A stretch of DNA of 64,000 bases from JBFWVJ01 sp050246795 (GCA_050246795.1 JBFWVJ010000001.1:62001-126000), one strand, 5' to 3'. Counted from the stretch's first letter, positions 15,476 to 23,562 are shown. The notes: generated by a model from the sequence alone, not told the origin. Made by a program: numbers and translations.

Positions 15476-16992
15476 ATATATTATTCTCTTTAAAGAGCAG
15501 GATGTGTGGAATCCTGATAATGGGATGGGTGATGTTGTCGGTTATTTCTGTTCACGCTCAAGAGACAGGAGAGGTGACGCCTCAAGTGTTTCAACCAAAG
15601 ATTGTTTCGGAGAGCAGTGTGGGACTGGAAAAAAACATCATTTTTAAAGCCGATGTCAGCTCTCTGCCTGAAGGAGCTTCGGTGCGGTCGTATCTCTGGG
15701 AGTTTGGGAATGGGCAATTTAGTTCGCAAGAAGAGGTGGCGCATATTTTTAAAGCTCCCGGGAGTTATAATGTGCGGTTAAAGGTTTCATGGCTTCCGCA
15801 AGGCGGAACCATTATGGAAAATGCTGAATTCACCAAGGAGGTATTCGTTTTCGAGAGGTCCTTGTTTCTCTTAACCGATCTTTCTAGGAGCCGTGAACGG
15901 ATCGATTCACTTCGTCAAAGCGCGCAAGATCAAGGGGTGTATTTACACCTTGTGCAGGCGGATGCGGATTTGCGTTTTACAGGCCAGATTTTAAAAAAGA
16001 TTGAGCAAGATTTACCTGCGATCAATGATAGTGAAGCGGTGATGATCTGGTCCGACCAGGTGGAATTCTTTTCTCTCCTCAATACCTTTTCGGGGCGTAT
16101 TTCTCTTCAAGGAAAAGATTTTGTGGTGATCAGTGATGGGAATCTGTCCCTCTTAAGGAACATTTTAAATGGGACCTTTCGTGTGCTTCAGCCGGAACGA
16201 ATTCTCCTCACTCGTCGTGAGGCAGTCGATGAGTTTTTCACCACCAAAGAACAAGATGTCTTGGAGGTGATCCGCAACCGAGGCTATGACTATGATCTGA
16301 TCGATGCTTCTACATATGAGGAGGTGGATATTTTTTCACTGGGGAGTTATGCCATCGGGTATTTGCAAGGGAAGGGGGTGGAGGACTCCGTGATTCTTCT
16401 CATTCTTTTCCTCCCAGTGGTCGTTACCTTTGTGACCTTTCTTCGACTGGTGATCGGTCTTTCTACGGTTGGGGGGAGGCTCCCGGTTATTTTCACCTAC
16501 GCTTTTTTGGTGCTGGGATGGTATTGGGGGGCAGCGGTGGTAGTGGTGTTAGCCCTGATCAGCTATATCTTCCGCAGGTATTTCTTTAAAAGCCATTTGT
16601 TGTATACCGCTAAGGTGGGAATCCTTACTTCTTTTCTCGGTCTCGTTCTCCTCTTCCTTTTGGGCGTGGTGTTCTATTTCGATGGGGCCCGTGTTGATTT
16701 TTCCAGCGCGCTGATGTTGGTGATGTTGGCCAGTATGATCGATCGAGTAGGGGGAGTAGAAGGGGAAAGAGGCCCATTTTCGCTCTTTATGGTCTTCGGT
16801 GAAACCTTACTCATCTCGAGTATTTGTTTTCTCTTCATTTCCTGGGAATGGCTTCAGGTGCTCCTTCTATCCCATCCAGAGGTCATGGTTCTCTTCTTGG
16901 TTGCCAATGTCTTTATGGGACGATTTACCGGCCTACGATTAATGGAATACTTCAGGTTTCGTGAGGTATTGAAGTACACAGAAGAGGAGTGA
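15472..16992 (+). CDS. exported PKD-domain protein with C-terminal multi-TM domain
   Basis: 506 residues. The signal peptide is residues 1-29 (GILIMGWVMLSVISVHAQ). A PKD-type Ig fold covers about 45-120 with YLWEFGNGQFSSQEEVAHIFKAPGSYNVRLKV, which contains the family's W-x-FG-G and HxF-xPGxY-V-L motifs. A soluble alpha/beta region covers about 130-300. From about residue 308 there are six or seven hydrophobic helices (VILLILFLPVVVTFVTFLRLVIG, LPVIFTYAFLVLGWYWGAAVVVVLALISYIF and others). The membrane half recalls the 7TM domain that is fused to inactive transglutaminase-like domains in some bacteria, a resemblance only. Probably a sensor or assembly factor in the envelope. Confidence 0.75.
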   Translation: MNILFSLKSRMCGILIMGWVMLSVISVHAQETGEVTPQVFQPKIVSESSVGLEKNIIFKADVSSLPEGASVRSYLWEFGNGQFSSQEEVAHIFKAPGSYNVRLKVSWLPQGGTIMENAEFTKEVFVFERSLFLLTDLSRSRERIDSLRQSAQDQGVYLHLVQADADLRFTGQILKKIEQDLPAINDSEAVMIWSDQVEFFSLLNTFSGRISLQGKDFVVISDGNLSLLRNILNGTFRVLQPERILLTRREAVDEFFTTKEQDVLEVIRNRGYDYDLIDASTYEEVDIFSLGSYAIGYLQGKGVEDSVILLILFLPVVVTFVTFLRLVIGLSTVGGRLPVIFTYAFLVLGWYWGAAVVVVLALISYIFRRYFFKSHLLYTAKVGILTSFLGLVLLFLLGVVFYFDGARVDFSSALMLVMLASMIDRVGGVEGERGPFSLFMVFGETLLISSICFLFISWEWLQVLLLSHPEVMVLFLVANVFMGRFTGLRLMEYFRFREVLKYTEEE

Positions 16993-18171
16993 TTAAAGCA
17001 CCTTCGTGCCGTAATGAACGGTCAGATAGTATTTCCCGCCGCCAACAGTGATCCCCAGGCCTATTTCGTTGAAGTACTGGTTCATCACACTGTTGTAATG
17101 GGGTTTGTAGGCCTTGTCTTTTTCGGACATGTAGAAGTCGAAGGTAGAGCGAATAGTGGAAAGGAGTTCATCCGTGCAGTCGGAATCATTGCATGAATAT
17201 GGACCCCATCCGATGTTTTCGGAGTGGGTGACGCGCTGCACGTTTTCGAATTGAAGCCCCAGGTTTCGGAACCAGTCGTTGATCATATTGTAATCGTAGT
17301 AGGCTGTTTGCCCTGGTCGTTTATGACTCAACTCACCCCGCTGCATCGAAAAATCCGACCAGACATAGGCGGATCTATTTAAGGCATTATTGTATTTGTA
17401 ATCGTGTAATCCTTGTGTTCTTCTTTCTCCGTTGTACCACTCCAGCCAGGTCTGACGCACTCTTTGCATGTCGATGTTGGGAAGTGCTTCATCACCAAAT
17501 CCTGAAAAACTCGTGTTCGGGCAGAGTGAAGGAACGAGATCACAAGCTTTTAACGAGGCTCTTGTCGAAATGTTTTCCCGGATCCTCATGATCATTTCCG
17601 CCATTTCTCCACGAGTGAGGGCGTGATTCGATTTTGAAATCGAGGTAGGGATGGCTCCTTTTTCTTCCAGGGTGATAAGAAAAGGAACATACCATTCTTC
17701 ACCCGATCCCACTTCGCGATGTGAAAGGTTAAAAGCATTCACCAGTATTTTCGCAGCTTCAGCGAAATTGATTTCATTTGCCGCTTGAAAAGTGCCATCT
17801 GGGTATCCACCCAAAACTTTTTTCTCCTTGGCTTCACACACATATTTTTCAAACCACATTCCTGCCGCAATATCTGAAAAGCACCGCCCTGTGCTTTCCG
17901 CAGGAGTACCAAAAATCGCTTCGACTAAAATTTTCGTAAATTCAGCCCGGTTGATGGTGTTGTCTGGTTTGTAGGTCCCATCGGCGTATCCACTCACAAT
18001 CCCTTCCTGTTGGACGTAGTCGATGGAAGTTTTATAGCTGTGATTTGAGATATCTTTGAACGGTGTGCAGGCGGTGTATCCGTAGCTGTTGCAGGCGGCG
18101 TTTCCTTTTTCCAAGAACAAGCTGAAAGAAGAAAGAAGGAGGAGTGAAAAACTTAAAAAAAGCTTTTTCAT
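16993..18171 (-). CDS. secreted SLH-CAP (SCP/PR1) domain protein
   Basis: 392 residues. The signal peptide KKLFLSFSLLLLSSFSLFLEKGNA ends near residue 25. Three SLH repeats follow: FKDISNHSYKTSIDYVQQEGIVSGYADGTYKPDNTINRAEF (about 37-80), a second with VLGGYPDGTFQAANEINFAEAAK (about 115-145), and a weaker third ending NHALTRGEMAEMIMRI. The C-terminal half is a CAP domain: WLEWYNGERRTQGLHDYKYNNALNRSAYVWSDFSMQRGELSHKRPG, with HSENIGWG and a final HYGTKVL, carrying the His/Glu residues typical of the CAP cavity. The SLH part would bind the cell wall; CAP roles in bacteria vary and are often unknown. It lies 3 bases after the small lipoprotein gene, with which it is presumably co-transcribed. Confidence 0.88.
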   Translation of the reverse strand: MKKLFLSFSLLLLSSFSLFLEKGNAACNSYGYTACTPFKDISNHSYKTSIDYVQQEGIVSGYADGTYKPDNTINRAEFTKILVEAIFGTPAESTGRCFSDIAAGMWFEKYVCEAKEKKVLGGYPDGTFQAANEINFAEAAKILVNAFNLSHREVGSGEEWYVPFLITLEEKGAIPTSISKSNHALTRGEMAEMIMRIRENISTRASLKACDLVPSLCPNTSFSGFGDEALPNIDMQRVRQTWLEWYNGERRTQGLHDYKYNNALNRSAYVWSDFSMQRGELSHKRPGQTAYYDYNMINDWFRNLGLQFENVQRVTHSENIGWGPYSCNDSDCTDELLSTIRSTFDFYMSEKDKAYKPHYNSVMNQYFNEIGLGITVGGGKYYLTVHYGTKVL

Positions 18172-18174
18172 GTT

Positions 18175-18441
18175 TTAAAACTTACAAAAGATGACACATT
18201 GTTTGGTGCATATTTGGGATTCTGGGTTGTGACGACAAGCTGAACCACATTCATTGAAGGTTCCTCCTTTTTGATCACACCATTCTTTTGAGACATATTC
18301 ACATTCTCGATGATCCTCCAACCATTTTCCGTTTGCTGACGCGCAGTCGATGGCCATTTGATCAGCATCCAAGGTAGTAATAGTGGGCGAACATGCCGTG
18401 AGAAGCATTATTCCAAGGAGAATACCGATGGGTTTTTTCAT
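18175..18441 (-). CDS. small Cys-rich lipoprotein
   Basis: 88 residues. The signal peptide ends in the lipobox LLTAC (Cys at about residue 17), so the mature protein would be lipid-anchored on the outer face of the membrane. The mature part has about ten cysteines, including GGTFNECGSACRHN and a CTKQCVIFC tail. The spacing recalls trypsin-inhibitor-like (TIL) disulfide domains, which I suggest only tentatively. It lies directly upstream of the SLH-CAP gene (3-base gap). Confidence 0.75.
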   Translation of the reverse strand: MKKPIGILLGIMLLTACSPTITTLDADQMAIDCASANGKWLEDHRECEYVSKEWCDQKGGTFNECGSACRHNPESQICTKQCVIFCKF

Positions 18442-18510
18442 AAAAAAAACAAAAAGATTTCTTTAAAGGTACCTGATTTTTTCTTCAGCTGCCACTTGAA
18501 ACGATGTACG

Positions 18511-18600
18511 TTGATGTGAATGGTCGGAGTGGCGGTCCTTCCCTCGGCTCGCTTCACTCACTCGGGACAAGCTTCTCGTCCCACCCTAAAAAACTTTAAG
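18511..18600 (-). repeat. duplicated tRNA-Pro 3' end remnant
   Basis: TGGTCGGAGTGGCGG at 18521-18535 is identical to the first 15 plus-strand bases of tRNA-Pro (18621-18635), and the preceding ten bases match at eight positions. The rest of the tRNA is missing and is replaced by GC-rich sequence with a small hairpin (GGGAC...GTCCC). Offset is exactly 100 bases. Confidence 0.6.
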
Positions 18601-18620
18601 ATGAGTTCTATTGATATAAA

Positions 18621-18697
18621 TGGTCGGAGTGGCGGGACTCGAACCCACGACCTCAAGCACCCCATGCTTGCGCGCTAGCCAACTGCGCTACACCCCG
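18621..18697 (-). tRNA. tRNA-Pro (anticodon GGG)
   Basis: 77 bases including an encoded CCA. The acceptor stem CGGGGTG pairs with CACTCCG (one G-T). The anticodon stem CAAGC/GCTTG encloses ATGGGGT with anticodon GGG, and the T loop is GTTCGAGTC. It reads CCC and, by wobble, CCU. It stands alone between the lipoprotein gene and the flippase gene. Confidence 0.96.
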
Positions 18698-18785
18698 ATG
18701 GCCCGCTTCGCGGGGAATTTTAAACACAAAGTCCAAAATTCAAAGTGAATTCTAAACGCCCATTTATAAATAAGAAAGCCAAAAA

Positions 18786-20261
18786 CTATTTCTTTTTCAC
18801 CATGTCTAATACTTCAGGAGTGAGGACTCGTAAAGGGATTAAACTGGCTATAAATACTGCCGCGCCCATTCCAACGAGTGGAAATACTGAAACATTCTGC
18901 CGCACGAGGTAGACAAAGGCCCCCATAATGATGGTTGCCGCCAAGATTTTAAGAAATGTTTTTTTGTCGAAGTGAAGCTGCACAAATTTCCCAGCGGTTT
19001 TGTAGGTAAGGTACACAATCAGTATCTCAGAAAGGATCGTCGTGATCCCTGCTGCAACGAACCCATACAGGGGAATGAAGAGGAGGTTGGTAATGATGTT
19101 GAACATTACTCCGTAAAAATTAATCTTCAATAACTTGGCTTGATGGCCGCTGGCGATCAGGGTGAAGCTGAACAGGGTGGTGAAGAAAGCGAAGAGCGTG
19201 GAGACGATCAAGAGTTGGAAAGCGAGGTCGGCCCCGTAAAAACCCACCACGTTCCCCGTGAGGAATTCTTCGTTCATAATGAACCCCATGAGCGGTCGAG
19301 CTAAGATCACGCCCCCTAGGGTCATTGGAAGCGCCATAAGGGCAAGGAAATTGAAGGAGAGGTTGATAATTTTCTTTGCTTTTTCTTTTGATTCCTCAAA
19401 AGCCCGGGTGAGGGTGGGGAGCGTGCTGTTCATGAAGTAGATGGGGAAGATCGCCAGGAGCTCGATAATGGAGCTGGGATACCCGTAGAGAGCGATTTCG
19501 TTTTTGTCCCGAAAAAAGGAGAGTAAGAGAACATCGATCTTGAAGTACAGGGTGCTGAGGATGATGGCGATGCCGTAGGGGAGCGCTTCTTTGAAGACTT
19601 TTTTCCAGTATTCAGGGTGGAACTTCGGCGTAAAAGGGAAGAATTTTTTGGTGTAGTGGTAGGTGATCAAAAAAGTCACCAATGAACCAGCGATGCCAGC
19701 AAAGATGAGGTGGTAGAAGGCGTAGGTTATTTCCTGGAAAAATATCACCACGTAGACGATGTAAGCCGTCATGATGATTTTTCCAATCACCAACGCGATC
19801 GTTGGAAGTTCCATTTTGAGGTGTACTTGGAGGATCGATGAAGTGGTGCTGGCCAGCATAGTGAGGACGGTGGTGATAGCAGCAATAGCCACACCGACCT
19901 TCACGTTCCAGGTGTAATTTTCAAGGGGGATCAGGAAAACAAACAATGAGGCCAGGGTCATCGCCATCAGGATCGTGAAGAAGCGCATCCCAAAAATATT
20001 TCCCATGATAAACTCCTTTTCTTGCTCATCTTCTGTTTGTGAGAGCTCACGAACGGCTATGGTGAACAGTCCGAAGTCAGCCACAATTCCAAAAAAGGTC
20101 AGGTAGGTATAGATCAGTTTGTAGTCGGCGGGTATTCCTTCGAGGCCCGGAATGGTTTCGAGGCCGGTGATGTATTTGATCACAATGATCGACAGTACAG
20201 CGGTAACGAGTTTCCCGAAGACTTGGATGGCGGTGTTGGAGAGGATGCGGCGGGCGGACAT
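18786..20261 (-). CDS. Wzx/MATE-type polysaccharide flippase
   Basis: 491 residues with about 12-14 hydrophobic helices spread over the whole length (for example FGIVADFGLFTIAVRELSQ, IALVIGKIIMTAYIVYVVIFF, FQLLIVSTLFAFFTTLFSF). The N-terminal pattern (RRILSNTAIQVFGKLVTAVLSIIVIKYI, then a tyrosine-containing FFGIVADFGL) and the mid-protein YGIAIILSTLYFKIDVLLLSFF are typical of the MOP superfamily polysaccharide-export (Wzx-like) branch. It probably flips lipid-linked glycans across the membrane. No glycan gene cluster is nearby. The N-terminus abuts a G-rich repeat on the opposite strand. Confidence 0.88.
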   Translation of the reverse strand: MSARRILSNTAIQVFGKLVTAVLSIIVIKYITGLETIPGLEGIPADYKLIYTYLTFFGIVADFGLFTIAVRELSQTEDEQEKEFIMGNIFGMRFFTILMAMTLASLFVFLIPLENYTWNVKVGVAIAAITTVLTMLASTTSSILQVHLKMELPTIALVIGKIIMTAYIVYVVIFFQEITYAFYHLIFAGIAGSLVTFLITYHYTKKFFPFTPKFHPEYWKKVFKEALPYGIAIILSTLYFKIDVLLLSFFRDKNEIALYGYPSSIIELLAIFPIYFMNSTLPTLTRAFEESKEKAKKIINLSFNFLALMALPMTLGGVILARPLMGFIMNEEFLTGNVVGFYGADLAFQLLIVSTLFAFFTTLFSFTLIASGHQAKLLKINFYGVMFNIITNLLFIPLYGFVAAGITTILSEILIVYLTYKTAGKFVQLHFDKKTFLKILAATIIMGAFVYLVRQNVSVFPLVGMGAAVFIASLIPLRVLTPEVLDMVKKK

Positions 20262-20312
20262 GGGGGGAAGGGGGGTAAGGGTTTTAAGGGTCTTAAGGGC
20301 TGTAAGGATGGG
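20262..20312. repeat. G-rich 9-bp-period repeat before the flippase gene
   Basis: GGGGGGAAGGGGGG starts flush with the start codon, followed by TAAGGGTTT, TAAGGGTCT, TAAGGGCTG and TAAGGATGG units, all reading on the plus strand. Confidence 0.75.
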
Positions 20313-20315
20313 ATC

Positions 20316-20360
20316 AACGATGAATGATAAACAATGGATTCTTTTTATTGTTTATCGTTT
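20316..20360. repeat. palindromic AACGATGAATGATAAACAATG element at fmt end
   Basis: Left arm GATAAACAAT and right arm ATTGTTTATC pair around a short A/T-rich loop. The right arm supplies the last codons and stop of fmt. The text matches the palindrome at 24172-24238. Confidence 0.6.
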
Positions 20361-21275
20361 ATGCAATTGTGTGCCGATGAAATCGGGGTGGCCGTTGAGG
20401 AAGGATTTGATGTCGGTGGGGTTTTTTCCGGCGAGTTGAACTTTTTGGAGGGTGATAGATCCTTCTTTGCAGACGATGAGGATATGGTTGTCTTGTCGGA
20501 AGATCTCGCCGGGGGAGTTTGTAGGTTGTAGGTGGTAGTTGGTAGTGAATTCTAAAAGGGAGAGTTTTTGATCTTTGAAAAGGGTATAGACGCCGGGCCA
20601 AGGGGTGAACGCTCGGAGTTTGTTGTGGATTTGTTGCGCGGTTTCTTGGGTGAAGTCGATCTTTCCCATTTCCTTGGTGATCTTGGTGCAATGGGTGATG
20701 TGGTCGGTGCTTTGTGGAACAGGGGTGATGGAGTCGTACTTGCTGATCACTTCGGTCATCAGTTCTGCGCCGAGCTGAGAGCAGGCTTGTTCGAGCTCGG
20801 GGTATTTCCACTCGGGATTGATGTCGAGTTCGTGTTGGGCGAAGAGCTCTCCGGCATCCATTTCTTTTACCATGCGGATGATGCTCACGCCTGTTTTTTG
20901 GTCGCCATTCAAGAGTGCTGATTGCATCGGTGTCGCGCCGCGGTACTGGGGGAGGAGTGAGGGGTGGACATTGAGCGCATCTTTTGTTGGGAGTTGGAGC
21001 ACTTTTGAGGGGAGGTATTCTCCGTAGGCAGCCGTGATCAAAAAATCAAAAGATTCATGAGCCATGTCAGCTATTTCAGCAGCTTGTTCTGGTTGGTAGA
21101 CGTTCAAACCGAGCTCAAGTGCCTTGGTTTTCACGGGAGGAGGAGTGAGCACCAGTTTACGACCCACTGGACGATCGGGTTGAGTCACGACTCCAATGAT
21201 TTGAAAATGCTGGTGGAGTTCTTCGAGGATGGGGACGGCGAACTGAGGAGTGCCGAGAAAAAGGATGGTGGGCAT
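20352..21275 (-). CDS. fmt: methionyl-tRNA formyltransferase
   Basis: Transfers a formyl group from 10-formyl-THF to initiator Met-tRNA in the cytoplasm. 307 residues, the usual length. The N-terminal ILFLGTPQFAVPILEEL, the catalytic region ALNVHPSLLPQYRGATPMQSALLNGDQKTGVSII (Asn, His and the following Asp in the MDAG motif) and the C-terminal domain from about 205 are all present. Residues 243-252 (TTNYHLQPTN) are encoded by a dispersed DNA repeat (20519-20546) that also appears in frame in the 33745-34338 gene. The last codons fall in another palindromic repeat. A terminator separates it from rpsG upstream, so it needs its own promoter or read-through. Confidence 0.96.
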   Translation of the reverse strand: MPTILFLGTPQFAVPILEELHQHFQIIGVVTQPDRPVGRKLVLTPPPVKTKALELGLNVYQPEQAAEIADMAHESFDFLITAAYGEYLPSKVLQLPTKDALNVHPSLLPQYRGATPMQSALLNGDQKTGVSIIRMVKEMDAGELFAQHELDINPEWKYPELEQACSQLGAELMTEVISKYDSITPVPQSTDHITHCTKITKEMGKIDFTQETAQQIHNKLRAFTPWPGVYTLFKDQKLSLLEFTTNYHLQPTNSPGEIFRQDNHILIVCKEGSITLQKVQLAGKNPTDIKSFLNGHPDFIGTQLHKR

Positions 21276-21303
21276 GATCGTCGAAAGGTGATGACATCAT
21301 ATA

Positions 21304-21336
21304 CAAAAAAAGGCGAGGATGCGATCCTCGCCTTTG
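21304..21336 (-). terminator. rpsL-rpsG terminator
   Basis: AGGCGAGGAT / ATCCTCGCCT, a perfect 10-bp stem with a 3-base loop, followed on the minus strand by seven T residues. Confidence 0.9.
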
Positions 21337-21346
21337 GGTGATGTGT

Positions 21347-21802
21347 TTAATACTTCGCGAGATGAGCGAAGGCCTTGTTGGCCTGAGCCATCTTGAAGGT
21401 ATCTTCCTTTTTCTTAATAGCAGATCCTGTTCCTTCACAAGCTTCGATGATTTCATTGGCGAGTCTTCGAGCGAGAGGAGAACCCTTTTTATCGCGAGCT
21501 GCTCCCAAGAGCCATCGGAACGCAAGCGCCATCTGACGCTTTGGTTGGACTTCGATGGGGATTTGGTAGACGGAACCTCCGATACGTTTCGCGCGGACTT
21601 CGAGGGTAGGGGAAACATTTCGGATCGCTCGTTCGAAGCTTTCCTGAGGCTTGGTGTAGCCACGGGTTTTCACGATTTCCATGCAGTCTTTGAAGATCTT
21701 CCGAGCGGTGGTTTTCTTTCCTCCAAGCATGATGTAGTTCACGAACTTTTCGATAAGTTCATTGGAGTGAGAGGGAACGTGAGCGGGAGCTTGCTTTGCC
21801 AT
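21347..21802 (-). CDS. rpsG: 30S ribosomal protein S7
   Basis: Binds the 3' major domain of 16S rRNA and helps nucleate 30S head assembly. 151 residues (family about 155). Typical segments are FVNYIMLGGKKTTARKIFKDCMEIV near residue 17, NVSPTLEVRAKRIGGSVYQIPIEV near 68 and RWLLGAARDKKGSPLARRLANEI near 100. Second gene of the rpsL-rpsG operon, 39 bases after rpsL. fusA, which often follows, is elsewhere in the window. Confidence 0.97.
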   Translation of the reverse strand: MAKQAPAHVPSHSNELIEKFVNYIMLGGKKTTARKIFKDCMEIVKTRGYTKPQESFERAIRNVSPTLEVRAKRIGGSVYQIPIEVQPKRQMALAFRWLLGAARDKKGSPLARRLANEIIEACEGTGSAIKKKEDTFKMAQANKAFAHLAKY

Positions 21803-21841
21803 AGGGAAGGAGTATTAGGACGGTTAGGAGTATGAGGAATG
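21803..21841. repeat. G-rich degenerate repeat between rpsL and rpsG
   Basis: The plus strand reads AGGGAAGGAGTATTAGGACGG and GTTAGGAGTATGAGGAATG, a weaker member of the G-rich repeat family lying just upstream of the rpsG start. Confidence 0.5.
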
Positions 21842-22255
21842 TTAAGATTTTTTGGTTCCGTAGAGGGATCGGCCTTGTTTTCGGTCTTTTACCCCCTCAC
21901 AGTCGAGTCGTCCTCGGACGATGTGGTATCGGACCCCTGGAAGATCTTTCACACGTCCTCCACGAATGGTAACAACCGAGTGTTCTTGAAGGTTATGACC
22001 TTCACCTCCGATGTAAGCCGTGACTTCCATTCCATTGTTCAATTTCACCCTCGCGATCTTTCGGAGCGCCGAATTCGGTTTCTTTGGTGTCATCGTGGTT
22101 ACCTTGGTACACACACCACGTTTTTGTGGGCATCCACGAGACATTTTCACAGGTCTTCGCTTGAGATTGTTAAACATAATCTGCAGAGCAGGAGACTTTG
22201 ACTTTCTCTTCCCTGTCTTTCGTGGCTTACGGATGAGTTGGTTGATGGTAGGCAT
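21842..22255 (-). CDS. rpsL: 30S ribosomal protein S12
   Basis: Decoding-centre protein of the small subunit. 137 residues (family 124-140). The hallmarks are PTINQLIRKPR at the N-terminus, KRGVCTKVTTMTPKKPNSALRKIARVKL (residues 45-72), YIGGEGHNLQEHSVVTIRGGRVKDLPGVRYHIVRG with the conserved streptomycin-site lysines, and KKS at the end. It is preceded by a good promoter and followed by rpsG. Confidence 0.98.
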   Translation of the reverse strand: MPTINQLIRKPRKTGKRKSKSPALQIMFNNLKRRPVKMSRGCPQKRGVCTKVTTMTPKKPNSALRKIARVKLNNGMEVTAYIGGEGHNLQEHSVVTIRGGRVKDLPGVRYHIVRGRLDCEGVKDRKQGRSLYGTKKS

Positions 22256-22318
22256 GTGGTAACGGAAAACGTAAAAGTAAAAACGTAAAAAGAGAACAAG
22301 GCTCTTTAAAGCTGTATT

Positions 22319-22346
22319 ATTTTACGGATTGTTAAGGCTATTGCAA
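22319..22346 (-). promoter_or_regulatory. rpsL-rpsG promoter
   Basis: On the minus strand TTGCAA (22341-22346), 16-base spacer, TAAAAT (22319-22324), about 65 bases before the rpsL start. Confidence 0.65.
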
Positions 22347-22382
22347 GGGGAAAATAGTCTCGCCGGATCTTCGCTCGAATTG

Positions 22383-22412
22383 TTGGATGGAATGCGGTGT
22401 GGGTGGTATTAT
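22383..22412 (+). promoter_or_regulatory. candidate promoter of the hrcA cluster
   Basis: TTGGAT (22383-22388), 18-base spacer, TATTAT (22407-22412), 22 bases before the first ATG. No CIRCE is seen here, so hrcA does not appear to repress itself through this promoter. Confidence 0.5.
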
Positions 22413-22433
22413 AAGCTTGTCTTAACACACACC

Positions 22434-22742
22434 ATGAACTACGAAACCCTTAGAGTGTTGTTTGAGAGCCTGTGTGATTACCTAGAAGATGATTCGGATC
22501 GGTACCACTTCCATTTTCAAGGGGGTTTCGGATTTGAATCCCCTCAAGAGGTGGTGATGGTCTTTATTTTCGACCAACTGACCCTTGTTTTTCGTTTTCC
22601 AGCTTCACTTTTCGAGTGGACAGAGGAAGCTCCTTCCACAAAAAATTCCATTTCGGTGGACGAATGCCTTTCCATGACCGAAGCCCTTCGGTCCTTCTCG
22701 GGAGGATTTCAAGACTTGTTTTCCTCTTCTTCATCCGAATAA
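22434..22742 (+). CDS. small acidic protein upstream of hrcA
   Basis: 102 residues from ATG 22434 (MNYETLRVLF); the frame extends back to 22329 but the earlier part overlaps the promoter. Acidic, aromatic-rich, with alternating hydrophobics (EVVMVFIFDQLTLVFRF) and a Ser run at the end (LFSSSSSE). No signal peptide. Family not recognised. It ends 6 bases before hrcA and is therefore co-transcribed and possibly co-translated with it. Its position suggests a link to the heat-shock cluster but gives no function. Confidence 0.65.
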   Translation: MNYETLRVLFESLCDYLEDDSDRYHFHFQGGFGFESPQEVVMVFIFDQLTLVFRFPASLFEWTEEAPSTKNSISVDECLSMTEALRSFSGGFQDLFSSSSSE

Positions 22743-22748
22743 CACGCC

Positions 22749-23462
22749 ATGAAAGACCGACAACATCAGCTTTTGCTGGCCATTATCGACAATTTTATCA
22801 AGACCGCTGTTCCAGTGGGTTCCCGGACGATTGTACGCGAGTATAAATTGAAGGTTTCGCCGGCGACGGTCCGCAACGAAATGGCAAAGTTGGAAGAAAA
22901 AGGGTTGATCGCTCAGCCTTACACTTCAGCAGGACGTGTCCCGACGGCAAAAGGGTATCGGTTTTTCGTCGAAACCCTCCAAAGCTCCGAAGCCGAACGA
23001 AAGCTGGCTAAAACGGCCTTTGCTCAGAAGCTGGAGCAGTATCAAAGCCAACTCGAACGACAAAAGATCTATCGAGCCGTTGATGTGCTTTCCCGGGTGG
23101 TGGACAATATGGCATTCGCGACGCTTCCCGACAATGATCAGACGATTTTCTTGGGCCTTAGTAATGTCTTGAAGCAGCCTGAATTTATGTCCCAGCCAGG
23201 AGAAGCTTCTCGAGTGGTGGAAGTTTTGGAGCGGAATTTCTTGAGTCTCCTCGACTCTTTGGAAATCGATGAAGGGGTGAGGGTCTATATCGGTGATGAA
23301 AACCTGATCGAACAGTTCCAGAGCTGCAGTATGCTCATTACTCGGTACCAACTCGGGGATCGTCAGGGGTATTTGGGGATATTGGGGCCGATGAGAATGC
23401 GCTACGCGTACAATAAAGCGGCATTGGAACAAGCGAAGGAGTTTTTGGAGAGGGAGGCGTAG
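22749..23462 (+). CDS. hrcA: heat-inducible transcription repressor HrcA (short form)
   Basis: Represses chaperone genes by binding CIRCE when cells are not stressed. The N-terminal winged helix is clear: AIIDNFIKTAVPVGSRTIVREYKLKVSPATVRNEMAKLEEKGLIAQPYTSAGRVPTAKGYRFFV (residues 11-75). The C-terminal GAF-like end is also clear: VYIGDEN and GYLGILGPMRMRYAYNKAAL. At 237 residues it is about 100 shorter than the usual HrcA (about 340), the loss falling in the middle (the inserted dimerisation region). The only CIRCE seen is at dnaK. Followed by grpE. Confidence 0.93.
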   Translation: MKDRQHQLLLAIIDNFIKTAVPVGSRTIVREYKLKVSPATVRNEMAKLEEKGLIAQPYTSAGRVPTAKGYRFFVETLQSSEAERKLAKTAFAQKLEQYQSQLERQKIYRAVDVLSRVVDNMAFATLPDNDQTIFLGLSNVLKQPEFMSQPGEASRVVEVLERNFLSLLDSLEIDEGVRVYIGDENLIEQFQSCSMLITRYQLGDRQGYLGILGPMRMRYAYNKAALEQAKEFLEREA

Positions 23463-23516
23463 GGAAGGGTTTTAAGGGTTTTAAGGTTCTTGATGGCCTT
23501 AGGGATGGACGGAGGG
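23463..23516. repeat. G-rich repeat after hrcA stop
   Basis: The plus strand reads GGGAAGGG immediately after the hrcA TAG, then TTTTAAGGG units and a GGATGGACGG end. Same family and strand as the others, although here the flanking gene is on the plus strand. Confidence 0.7.
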
Positions 23517-23562
23517 GGAGTTTTGGGCTAGGATGAAGCCTGCTATTTTTATGTTTTTCGCT

